Below, one piece after another: positions 33,947 to 44,300 of a DNA stretch of 64,000 bases. Position 1 is the first letter of the stretch; each line of letters starts with the position of its first letter. This DNA comes from Isochrysis galbana. Taxonomy: Eukaryota > Haptophyta > Isochrysidales > Isochrysidaceae. The position numbers and the translations under genes are program-made. The notes below the pieces were generated by a model, which was not told where the DNA came from, ran no database searches, and worked only from the letters and a program-made list of their open reading frames with translations. The DNA lies in contig CM030945.1 in NCBI GenBank assembly GCA_018136815.1, positions 1,090,605 to 1,154,604 on the forward strand. The letters run 5' to 3'.

Positions 33947-35376
33947 CTGTTTGACCGCCCTAGCATCAGATGAAGGCCGGGCGCCCGATCGCGCGGACGC
34001 GCGGACGGATCTCGGGGGAATCGCGTGTCATGAAACAACGGCCCCGAAATAACATTTTCGTCCCCGCGGCGCGACCGCCAATTCTGTACTGTTTGAGCCC
34101 AGGTTGTTCTGTCATATATGATATCATGTATGATATCTCAGTATTAGTTGCTCTAGACCTGATACTGAGTATCATATGACAAGACTAGAGGCTAGAGGCT
34201 ACAATTCAACTAGTTGGCTCCGGCCAGAGTTTCGATCCAAAACCACCCTTATTTCGATTCGAAATTTCGATGAGGTTGGAGCAAATTTCGAGCTTCGAGG
34301 GGTCTAATTTCGGCCTAATTTCGAATCGGAATTTGCTTAAGCTTAAGCGTCGCCGCGGCGGGCCCCGATGCGTTGCCGCGCGGCCATCCCCGGTCTCGGA
34401 TGCTGAGTGGAGACCAACCTCCTGCGACGAGCGACGAGCTTGGGGGGTCGGAGGGATGCCTTGAGCCCTGAGCCCTCACTCAAGGGCGTCATCATCACCA
34501 TCCTCATCCTCGTCGTTGTCGGTTTTGCGCTTGCGCTTGGATGCCCGGAAGCGCGCCAAGGCGCGGCGCGCGGCCCCGGGCGGGGGGCGGGGGGAGCGGG
34601 GAGCGGGCTGGGGGGGGCTTATTTCGCTTCGTCAGCGCCATATCGACCTTTATTTCGGTAAAAAGTTTTGAGTGCGATTGGCCCCCCTTATTACCCTTAC
34701 TTCGAAAAAAAATTCTCGAAACTCTGGCCGGAGCCAATCAACTAGTTTTACTAGTAGGAGTACAAATTCACAAGTTCGGGCGTGGGAAATCCCGGCGCTC
34801 CCAGCTCCGAGTCCGAGCCCCCCCCCCCCCCCCCTTATGGCCGCCAACCTGATGTGCAGCAACGATGGCGGCGGCGACGACGGCGATGACGAGTGTCACA
34901 CCGCCGTGGAATGGGGGCGGCGCCATGTGGAGACGCTCCGGGGGTGTTGCTGTGGGAGCTTGAATGGTCAGTCATCGAGCAGCATCCGATTCTAAGTACT
35001 GAGTAAGAAGATTTTTATCATAATGGCAGGTTTATAAGTGTAGATGTTTGGAGGGAGTATCATATGATATCAGATGTATGACATCATACTCAGTACTCAG
35101 TTCCTTGGCAAGTGTCATATGACGGATGACGGTATGATGGAACAAGGAACAACCTGGGTTCCTGGGTTTGAGCCCGAGCGCGTGAGCGCGTGTGCAGAGG
35201 GGGGGCGAGGGGGGCGGTAGAACCCACCATTTTCCTCGGCAATTTGTCGTGGAGGCAGGTAAGAGGTAAGCCCCCCAGCCCCCCGGAGGTTTTTCTTTGG
35301 CTTCGGAGAACGGTCAAAAAATGCAGCCCCCCCCCCCCGCACGTTAGTAGTTATAAATCACTGTTTGACCGCCCTA
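33947..35376. repeat. 16-bp direct repeats bounding a composite repetitive block
   Basis: CTGTTTGACCGCCCTA occurs at 33947-33962 and 35361-35376, the pattern of a target-site duplication around a 1,398-bp insertion. Inside are AT-rich arms with ATGATATCATG-type palindromes (34110-34180 and 35055-35135), short shared blocks (CCCAGGTTGTTC inverted) and the MITE at 34214-34737. The nature of the outer element is unresolved. Confidence 0.45.
34214..34737. mobile_element. hAT-type MITE with 22-bp perfect TIRs and 8-bp TSD
   Basis: Terminal inverted repeats start TTGGCTCCGGCC and are identical over 22 bp (34214-34235 and 34716-34737). The 8-bp TCAACTAG duplicates on both sides (34206-34213 and 34738-34745). 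The interior is non-coding. The 8-bp duplication and short TIRs fit a non-autonomous hAT element. Confidence 0.87.
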
Positions 35377-36266
35377 CTCGTTCTGCCCCGCGAGGACTTC
35401 TTTTGCCTAGATACTAGATACAGCTGTGCGGCGACGGCGGCGAGGGGGAGGGGGGAAGTGGGGGGGGGGTGAGGGAGAGGCTCGGCGCGGCGCGGCGCGG
35501 CTCGGCGCAAGCGGCGGGGGCCAGCGGAGAGAAGCGGCCATGCCTCGCGTCTCGGAATTTTCACTCTCGCGATCGATCGAGACGGCGATCATGTGAGAGA
35601 AGGGCGAGAAGCACGGAGAGGCAGCCATGCCCGGCTTGTGGGGGGAGGTTTGAGCTGGGAGGCGCTGCGCGGCGTCGGTGAAGAGCTCGTCGGCAATCTG
35701 GCCGATCCAGGCCATTAGAAATACCCAGGGTGGGCTCCACTTGGGCGGTTCTGCGACGGTGATCTACGAATGGAGTGCTGTCCCCAATCGGGCCTCACGC
35801 TTCCACCACCTCATCTCCATGGCAGTGGTGGAGCACGAGCTCAAGGTGGAGATGATATGCATGTCGGGGGAAGGCTGCAGAGTCGAACGGTCCTCGCGCG
35901 GGAGATTGGTGCTGGGTGATTCTCACAGAGCAAAAGCGCCGTGAGATCAGCGAGATCTCATCCCTCTGCATGGGTTCTCTCGCAGATCTTCTCGAGTCTG
36001 CCCCGTGCCACCTGATCGCCCCACCTGATCGACGGCAGAAGGAGGGCGGGCGGGGCGGGGGGGGGAGGGGAGGAGGGGAAAGGGCGGGAGACTTCCCCCC
36101 CCCCCTTCCCCCCCCCCTTCCCCCCCCCCCTTTCTCTCCCCCTTCCCCCCCCCCCCCCCTTCTCCCCCACCCCCCCCTTCCCCCCTCCACCGCGCCTCCC
36201 ACGTCGTTGTTGGCCGTCGCCGCTGTCGCCGACTAGCCCAGCCGGCCACCGGCGGATGCGCACACC
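35377..36266. other. Upstream region of cyclin gene
   Basis: No separate gene is supported. Positions 36050-36190 hold G-runs and then long C-runs with T interruptions, ending about 80 bases before the cyclin start. Confidence 0.4.
36050..36190 (+). repeat. Poly-G / poly-C low-complexity tract
   Basis: A run of G-rich units (36050-36085) is followed by C-rich units with CCCCCCTT spacing (36093-36190), capable of hairpin or quadruplex formation. It lies in the 5' region of the cyclin gene. Confidence 0.85.
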
Positions 36267-37241
36267 ATGGGCTGCAAACGAGCGAGCCAACACTCCCTCC
36301 CAGAGAGCCATCAGCCGCAACCTGCCCCACCGCCACCGCCCATGCCAGACGTGCACATGAGCAGCCCGCTGCCAACGCAGCCAGTCGCCTCTCCACCGCA
36401 GCAGCAGCAGGAGCTCATGGAAGAGCGGCCCGACCGGCTCAGGGACGAGCTCTTCGCTGAGAAGGAGGGGCGTGCATCCGAGTGCATGATCCTTTCGGTC
36501 GCCGTTGCGATCAGCGCTCTCGTTGGCTGGCGCGCCAGGCCGGGCGCAGTGGGGATGCGACTCAGCTCGCGCACCAAGCTGAGCGAGCGTAATAACCACC
36601 TTGGGCGCTTCTATATGTTCGACCTGACCCAGCTCACCGACAGCAGCCCGGACCCCGCCAAGTATGCGGAGAACCTCGAGCGGATGCGCGCGGAGCTCAC
36701 CGCTCTCATTGCCGCCCTCACTGCGTCGCTCGGCCTTCACAGCGGGATCCTTGTTACGACGCTCATCATTATTGAGAGGATGCTGCGCCAGGGATTTCCG
36801 CTCAGCGTCGAGACCGTACGCCCCACGGCGCTCACCGCCATTCTGATTGCTTGCAAGGAGGGGTTTGACGAGGTGCGCGGCCAGCGATCAGCGCCGGCCG
36901 CCGAGCCACTGTGGCGCGCGTTCCATCGCGCGCTCACGCCCTTGCTCTCCCACCCACATATGCAGATGGTGCTATGCAGCGATTTCCGCCGCGGACTCCC
37001 ACACATGAACCTGCAGAATCTGCACCACATGGAGCGAGAGGTGCTGTCCATGCTGGACTGGAATATCTGCCCCATTCCGGTGGTGAAGTTTCAGCAGTAC
37101 TCCGACGCCCTCTATGACCTTTTGCTCTCACACCGAGATGCCATCCTGCTAATCTGCCAACATTGCGGTGACATATTCAACGATGTGATGAACAGCTACG
37201 GCATCTATGCGTTGGACTTTGCTGCACTTGCACAGCAGTAG
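36267..37241 (+). CDS. Cyclin family protein (Pho80/PCL-like cyclin box)
   Basis: A single-exon, 324-residue protein starting in a good context (CACACCATGG). Residues 1-60 are Pro/Gln-rich and disordered. From about 105 to 295 a cyclin fold is visible: helices around RFYMFDLTQLT, LTALIAALTASLGLHSGILVTTLIIIERML (helix pair with the conserved LIxIERM), PTALTAILIACKEGFDEV, and the hallmark NLHHMEREVLSMLDWNICPIP. An insertion of about 45 residues separates the last two. The spacing resembles Pho80/U-type cyclins more than the A/B/D classes. The CDK partner and process are not evident. Confidence 0.85.
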   Translation: MGCKRASQHSLPESHQPQPAPPPPPMPDVHMSSPLPTQPVASPPQQQQELMEERPDRLRDELFAEKEGRASECMILSVAVAISALVGWRARPGAVGMRLSSRTKLSERNNHLGRFYMFDLTQLTDSSPDPAKYAENLERMRAELTALIAALTASLGLHSGILVTTLIIIERMLRQGFPLSVETVRPTALTAILIACKEGFDEVRGQRSAPAAEPLWRAFHRALTPLLSHPHMQMVLCSDFRRGLPHMNLQNLHHMEREVLSMLDWNICPIPVVKFQQYSDALYDLLLSHRDAILLICQHCGDIFNDVMNSYGIYALDFAALAQQ

Positions 37242-38050
37242 GCCGACGCACAGGCTGCCAGCCCGCCCGACCCCCGCCGGTGATGCTCGTCCTCGGCAGT
37301 TGCTCCTACCCACCTGCCCGGTCCATCTTCTGCTATGGCAGTCGTCGAGCCCTAGGAGGGTGAGACTATGCATACTCCGCTCAGGTCCCTTTTGCAGCTG
37401 TGGCATTTCCGCCCTCTAGCTTCCTTGGCGTGCCGCCAACGGCTGCACTTCTCAACTTTCACTCACCTTGGGAGGAATCTGGGACAACGCGCTCTTATGC
37501 AACTTTCATGCTTGCCCTTAAATATTCACTCCATGCAATGTACTCTGAATTGGGCTCATAAAGGCGAGCGAGGTCTGATTTCGTCCACCAATAATACGCC
37601 ATTGCTCTTCCTCTTCGCTTCGTCGCAAGCCGCGGGTCGGGGAGGGAGGCTGCACAAGGGAAAGGATGCAGCGCCTTCGTTTCCCTAGCACACGACGTGC
37701 TTGTGCTTGTGCTTGTGCGACTCATTTGTTGCATCATTCCCGTGTCGTGTCCGGTAGCCGGTAGATCCCGTAGTTTCGATAGCTGCTATTGTACGAGCTG
37801 TGGTTCTGTAGCGTATTTCTGTATCTCATCATCATCATAGTTATTGTAAGAAAGAGAAACGTTATATGCAAATACCGGTGCTCTCGGCCAAGCCCAGGGT
37901 GCTTGTGCTTGTTGTCGCCGCAACCCACTGTATCGCGCCAAGTCTAAGTCCCCAGCCGATGCGAAAGCCCCAATGCCCCGCTGAATAAAGCACTCAAGAC
38001 CAAGACGATTTCGCCAGTATGTCACCCATCATCCACCATAATTTCTCATT
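37242..38050. other. 3' flank of cyclin, simple repeats only
   Basis: No gene recognised. A (GTGCTT)n run lies at about 37696-37722, and AT-richer sequence at 37790-37870. Confidence 0.4.
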
Positions 38051-38054
38051 TCTT

Positions 38055-38335
38055 TCACGCCTCAGCCGGCTGTAGCGCGGTCTCTCGACCTGATAGCAGA
38101 AGAGGCGCTGCGCCGTCTCGTGTTGCGAGGGGATGTCGTGCGTTGAAAAGTTGCTCAATATATGCGAAGATCGGGTCCGTCGCGTTACAGCGCGCTAGGT
38201 GTACAGACGACTCGGGGGCCGCCCCACAGAAGCGGCACGTGGGGTCGCCGGCGAATCTATTGTCTATCGGCCGTGCTGCGATCCGTCTATGTAGAATGTA
38301 GAATATGCTTAAAGTGAAGATGTGAATCCCGGTGT
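38055..38335 (-). pseudogene. LINE ORF2 zinc-motif fragment
   Basis: The minus strand reads blocks homologous to the ORF at 50.1-51.6 kb: SHLHFKHIL, then a CRFCGAAPES zinc-motif segment, then LLCYQVERP. The frame is broken and both ends are truncated. Confidence 0.7.
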
Positions 38336-39179
38336 CCAGGTAGGAGCGGGCGGGGGAGGGAGGGAGGCTGCAATTTTCAATCAGGCGAAATCAATTGGCA
38401 GTTTTCAGTCGTCGTCAGTCGTGCGCCCAAGAGCTTCGCCGGCCTCGCAGTGGCACTCTAGCACTCTAGCCTCGCCTGCCGCCGCGCTACCCAAGCACTT
38501 CGACGAGCTTTGCGCTGAGCTCACGAAGATGAATCAACGAGTCCAAGACGGGCTGACGTCTGGCTGTCACGCACCACGCGTTCTCGTCGTTGTAGAGACT
38601 AGCGGCGTCGTCTCCTCGATGTTCCTACTCGCCGGGGCTGATGTAGCTACCTGCGATTTGTATGCCTTCCGAGATTGATTACGTGCCGCACTTCCAAGGC
38701 AACGCGCTTCATGTTCAAAACCTAGGTTGGGAATTGGGACTTGGTCATCGCCCACCCGCCCCGCACGTACCACCTCTCCGCCGCTCCGCCGTCAGTCAGT
38801 AGCCAATGGCTTTCACAAGAACCCGGACGTCGTGCCGCTCTTGAGTCGCGAGTCGGCCGCCCGCGTCTTCAAGTCAATGGCCTCCGCCACTGCTCCGTTT
38901 GTACCGGTTGAGAACCCTCGGATGCATGCGGAAGCTCGACCCCGACCCAATTCGTCCAACCCTGGGAGCACGGCACTGGACACCAGAAAGCAGAAAGCCA
39001 CCGGGTTGCCGGGTTGGACCTGACCACCAAAGGGCTGCCGCCCCTCCAGCCAACCTCTGCGTCGTGGATGGATGGCCGTGAGTCAGCCATGGCTAATCCC
39101 TCTCCTTCACCTCACCGTGGCGCTCTGCGCAGTCGCACCTACGTCGGTGTAGCTGTAGCTGGAGCGATGGCGATAAATT
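38336..39179. other. Unassigned stretch before TIR element
   Basis: Short frames with no recognisable domain (the longest is 118 codons on the plus strand at 38322-38678). No repeat copies identified. Left open. Confidence 0.3.
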
Positions 39180-39326
39180 GGATGCTGCCCTACATGTGAA
39201 AAACAGTCGACAAGCCCAAGAAAAACAGTAAATAGTAAAAACAGCTGACAGCTGTTTTTGGTTTTTGGGTTGTACAGAAAAACAGCCGAAAACAGCCCGA
39301 AAAACAGGCCGCCGGTGTTTACGTTA

Positions 39327-40603
39327 GTATCACAGGGTGTCTTACAGTCTTACACCATGTCCAATGTCCAGTGTGGCGTTTGTGGTTTGTTTGTGGTTCT
39401 ATACCGTTAGTGTTAGCGTGCCTTGTGTGGCAGTCCCCCCTAGGAATCTTTTAATCATCTTGTCATGGCGTAGCGCGATGGCGGCGCGGCGCGCCGCTCT
39501 CTCACCGCCGCCGGGGCTCGCGCTGCGGGCTCCCGGCGATATGGAGCTCCCACCCAGGTAGAGGGGTAGGGCTGGGCTTGCTGAGCTGACCCTCGCGGAC
39601 TCGCGGACCGCCGCGAGGTGCGCGCGCGCTCGTGCAGTCGCATTGGGCTGCATGGCCGCATGGTGACGCATGGTAGCGAACCCTCCTCTCTCCCTCTCCT
39701 TGTGTTCCTCTCCCTGGGAAAGGTGGTCCCTCTGGGCCCTTTTTCTCGGGAGGGGATGGATCCCATTGATCCTTATGCCCCTTGCCCGCACTGCTTCGAC
39801 TTGCTCGCGCGCGCTCGCGCGTGCTGCCCCCACTGATCGCTGCACGATCCATTGCTGGGCGGGTGCCCCGTCTGGGTGACCGCCCCTCTTTCTCTTTCTC
39901 TCCGCCTCTCCCCCCTCCTTTTGTCTGGGAGAGTTAGGGTCCCGCTGGGCCTCTTCCTTGTTGCGCTGCCGTAACTTCTCTCTCCTCCCCAACTGGGAGG
40001 GTCGGTCCATCTGACCGGCTTGGTTGCGCCGTCTTCTTTCTCTTTCTCTCTCCTCCCCCACTGGGAGGGTCTATCGCTTTGACCACTCGGCTGCTCCCTC
40101 GCTGGAGGGTTCGCGGTCCCTCTTACCACTTGGCTGCACGGTCATCTCTTCTCTCTCCTCCCCGGCTGGGAGGATCGGTCCATCTGACCGGCTTGGCTGC
40201 GCCGCAGTCTCTTCTTTCTCTCTTCTCCCCTGATGGGAGGGGTCGTTCCTTTGTTTTGGAAAGATTGGCCCCTTTTGTTGGCCAATTTGCAACTTGCTTT
40301 TTCATTCACATTTGACATTTGTTTGTGTTCAATTTGTGTTTGTGTAAGTGTAAGCGTCAGTCGGATCTCATCCGTACTCCGCTTAGGAGGGGGTATCACA
40401 GGGTGTCTTACAGTCTTACACCATGTCCAATGTCCAATGTGGCGTTTGTGGTTTGTTTGTGGTTCTATACCGTTAGTGTTAGCGTGCCTTGTGTGGCAGT
40501 CCCCCCTATCTTTTAATCATCTTGTCATGGCGTAGCGCGATGGCGGCGCGCCGCGCCGCTCTCTCACCGCCGCCGGGGCTCGCGCTGCGGGCTCCCGGCG
40601 ATA
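39327..40603 (+). repeat. ~213-bp terminal direct repeats flanking ~850 bp
   Basis: 39327-39541 and 40393-40603 are nearly identical (GTATCACAGGGTG ... GGGCTCCCGGCGATA), with one 4-base difference near GGAATC. The 851-bp spacer holds a CT-rich minisatellite. The layout is like a miniature LTR (TRIM-like) unit or a segmental duplication inside the TIR element. I see no TG...CA termini. Confidence 0.8.
39940..40260 (+). repeat. ~70-bp CT-rich minisatellite
   Basis: Four or five degenerate units contain CTCTCTCCTCCCC, CTGGGAGG, GGTCCATCTGACCGGCTTGG. The last unit and the following 80 bases resemble part of the solo LTR at about 62390-62500 (GGAAAGATTGGCCC, GGCCAATTTGCAACTTGC). Confidence 0.75.
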
Positions 40604-40920
40604 GTTAGAAAATGGTGCTTACGTTAGAAATGATATTATAAAATTTTGCGCGCGGGGGGTGGGCGGGGGGGGGGTAGATAGAGGCGTCCGCACTTGCCAT
40701 AGCCATAACCATAACCATATCATCCATGTACACACATATACCTAGCGAGCAGCGAGCGAGCATTGCGAGCTGCGAGTTGCAGACACACCGGCGCGTCGGC
40801 GCAGGTGGCCCCAGGCTTAGGGCCCAGGCTCAGAAAAACGGTGAAAAACACTGTTTTTGGTCTTCACAGAAAAACAGTTTTCTGTTTTTCGTTTTTCACA
40901 TGTAGTGTAGGGATGCTGCC

Positions 40921-41320
40921 AAAGCGCTCCTCGATCTGCAAACCAAAAACCAAAAAGCAAAAAGCTTCGCCCATACCCATACCAGATAAAACCAACCCCT
41001 CCGAACCACCTAGCCACCCCCCCCAAAAGCCGACCCCCCCCGAACCAAAAACGACGCCCTAAAATCGACCAAAAACCGACCCCCCCCCCGAATTTTATTT
41101 AAATCGCGGACTTGTAGACACCAGAGAACAGAGAACAGAGTAACAGATAACAGATAAGAGTTAAGAGAACGACCCCCCCTTCCGGTATCTGCTCGTCCCC
41201 CTCCCCGCCCCCTTCGCCCTCCCTCGGCGCCGCGCCCTCCCCTCGCGCCGCCCCTCCCCCCTTCCCTCCCCTCCCCTCCTCACCTCTCCCTCCCAGCCCG
41301 GTGCGGCCGGGCGCGGCTCC
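40921..41320. other. Promoter side of chromodomain-like gene
   Basis: A/C-rich sequence (40925-41100) is followed by a C/T-rich tract (41180-41300) that ends 20 bases before the start codon. No separate gene is supported. Confidence 0.4.
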
Positions 41321-44300
41321 ATGTCGGAGAGCCGCGCCTCCGAGGCTAGCCCGCCCAAGAAGTACCGGCTGCGCGTCGACGTCGCCAAGCCCGCAGAGCT
41401 CTACAAGCCAACGTTCGGCTCCTCTCGCACCTCGCCGAGCGTCAGCACAAAGGGCTCGGTGTCAGGCACGCCACTCGCGCCAGAGGAGGCGGAGCGCAGA
41501 GCGAGCGAGCCACCCATGATGCGCTCCGTCGAGGGGGGCAAGCGAAACCGCAAGCCCGTCGACCGGATGCCCGCTGGAGGGGTTGACGTAGCGGCGGCGC
41601 CCGCCGGATCGAGTTCTGCGGACAGGGGTGGTGGCGAGGGCAACGGCGCGCGAATCATACAGCGTATCCTCTCGCGACGGGTCCACGAGGGTGGTTCGAC
41701 GAGTTATCTCGTCGTCTGGGGCAACGGCCACGTCACATCAGCCACGTGGCACTCACGGGCGTCCCTTGGTGCGCCCGCCATCCAAAGCACTTTTCTTGCA
41801 TTTGAGCAGTCTGCTGCGCGCTGTGTGCTCCCACCTCACTCTGCGGTCGTCCGACTCTTTCGCTCACACTGGCCTCAACAAAGTCGACCTCAAGGTCGAT
41901 CGTCGCCTTGCCCCTCTTCCCAACCCCCTTCCCCCATCTCCTCCCTTCCCTCCGTCCACCCTTACCGTTACACCCACGACGCACTCCAAGACGATTAGTT
42001 GACGAATATGTGCGCACGCTCATGTCCTTCAGGCCATGCAAACGCGCCGCTTCTCCAGCAGTTCGATGCAGCCGTGAAGCGCGTTCGGCTCATGGGAATG
42101 CGAGAGCTAGAGATGGCCGCCAGCTCGTTGAGTTCGCTCGGCCTTCCGCACGCCACCTACTTCCAAGGCATCTCCTCCAAAAGGTGACTCGGTACCCTTC
42201 ACCCGACGATCGCCCGAGCACTTTCGTGCCCTCTCGCGAACCCACACCCCAGGCTTGAGACCCCCCCCCGTCCACCGCCCGTTGCCCTCGTGCACTCATT
42301 TTCACCTGGTGCGCCCGCCTGAGCAGTGCCGACGGCAGCATCCGACGAGCGGCGTCGCCGGCGACACTTCCAACGGGCTCGTCTGGAAAGGGCTCACGCG
42401 ACCGTAGCAAGGACGGCAAGCCGCGTTCTCGCCGACCTGGGGATCGGGAAAAGGGCTCGGCGGAGGCCCACGGCAAGGTGACAGGCATTGGTTCGTCCTC
42501 CACCGCCACACCGAGTACCACCAGCCTTAGCGACGACTGTGGCGCTGCCGGCGGTCAAGCCCTTCATCTGCCACCGCAATCGCGACGGGGGCTCGTGTCC
42601 AACCTGTCTAACTTTCTCAAGCGCCGGCTCTCGGCTGTGTACGACGAGGGCGATGGCGAGATCGAGCCTGAGCCGCCGCCGATACCGCCGGTTGTGCTTG
42701 AGCGGCCGGGACTCGAGGCTATTTTCGACGCTCTCGCGACGGCTCCCAACAAGCTGCCCAGTACGTCTGACGGCGGCCAGACGCCGCTCGCGGTGGTGGC
42801 AGCCGCCAATTTTGGCAGCCGACCACAACAACATGCTCAGCAGCCGCCACATGGGCATGACACACAGCAGCAAGCTCTCTTACTTCAGCAGCAAATACAG
42901 CAGCATCAGCAGCAGGCCCTGCAGCTCCAGCGCGAGCTGGCGGCGCAGCAGCAGCAAATCGCTGCAATGGGCGCTGCTGCCGTGCAGGAATGCAGGCAGC
43001 CAGCACAATCGCCACAGCAATCAGGCGCTCAGAGCCCGGGCTGCTCGCTCCAGCAGGCCTCCGCACCGTTTTATCCACAGCGGGTGCTGGGTCCTCCGTC
43101 AGCGTCGCCCACGCCCGGTGCCGGCGGGGCACCCGGGGCCATGCAACCGGTGCAGTGGGCTCACCACCCGGCGCAATCACCGTCGGCTGGCAACGGTGTG
43201 CCAACTATAGAGGTGAGCATGTCCGCTGGAGCCGCTAGTCCGAGGTGTGTCGCCGTGCCCGCTCGCCCCCAGCCGAGTAGAGGCGCGGCGCCCTCCTCAC
43301 TGATCAGCATGTCGCTGCGTGTGGAGGGGGGTGAGGTGCGTCTCGACCTCATTGCTCGGGAGATCAAGCCAGTGGCATCACCCGGTGCACACACTCATTC
43401 CATGGAGGTCGACTCGCGGACAAGACCGAGCGACATGCAAGACAACATGGCGAGCCACACCGAGCTGGCCACCGAGCAGCTGCTATACAACACGGTGCAC
43501 CTTCTCCTCCACAGCTTGCCAAGGGCGGTCCTAAACCCGCCGCCTCCACCTCCGCTGCCAGCCAAGCCGCCTATCGGACCTGACGTGGCCGGACAGCAGC
43601 CATCCAGCGAGCTGGCGACATTGCCAGCCTTATCACATCCTTCTGCACTGTCAGCCGCCACGGCGCCGCGCCCATCATGGCCCGGGCTGTCTGTGCAGCA
43701 GCAGCAGCAGCAGGCAGTCTTGATGATACAACTGCAGCGGCAAGGGCAGCAGGGCTCTCAGCAGCAGCTGGCAGCGCACATGCAGCTGCAAGCTCTACAT
43801 CAACAGCAAGTGCACGCGTTGCAGCAGCAGCAGCTACAGATGCAGCAGCAGCAGCAACAGCTGCAGCAGCTGCAGCAGCAACAGTCGCTGCAGCAGAAGT
43901 CGCAGCAGCAGCAAGCGTGGATGCCCAAGAGCTTGGCTCAGCCGCCTGGCGCATCGCCACAGTCGTGGCCGCAGGGGCTGCTGTCGCCGCACAGCAGCGA
44001 GCCATTACCAGTGCACGTACACGTGCCCGGCGTACCCGCCCAAACCGCGCAGCAACAACCGCCTATCGCTGCGACCACGCCCGTTGCGCTCCGTCCTGCA
44101 GCCTTCGCCTCACAGATTGCCTCGGCGCTAACGCTCGAGTCACTAGCGCGCTCCAAGCCGGCGTGCGGCCTCAGCCTGAAGCCCAAGGGTGTACTCCTGC
44201 CGACCGCGCCGCCCGGGCACTCGTACGCCGTCGGCCCGCGGCGCGGCGCTTACCTAGTTCTTCAGCCGGTGGTCGACCGCGATGGTACCGCCGTTTTCCC

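Larger units (their letters stand above)
39190..40910. mobile_element. Non-autonomous TIR transposon, 1.7 kb
   Basis: Ends are inverted: CTACATGTGAAAAAC at 39190-39204, and GTTTTTCACATGTAGTGTAG at 40891-40910. They are flanked by a direct 10-bp GGATGCTGCC (39180-39189 and 40911-40920). Sub-terminal regions are full of AAAAACAG/CTGTTTTT words. No transposase is encoded. The 8-10-bp duplication fits a hAT or Mutator-type element. It contains the direct repeats listed next. Confidence 0.75.

Noticed and set aside
39327-40603. Complete LTR retrotransposon
   Set aside because: The direct repeats lack TG...CA ends, a primer-binding site and any gag-pol coding, so only an LTR-like layout is claimed.
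43571-44005. Ala-rich minus frame
   Set aside because: Antisense reading of the same CAG-rich sequence.
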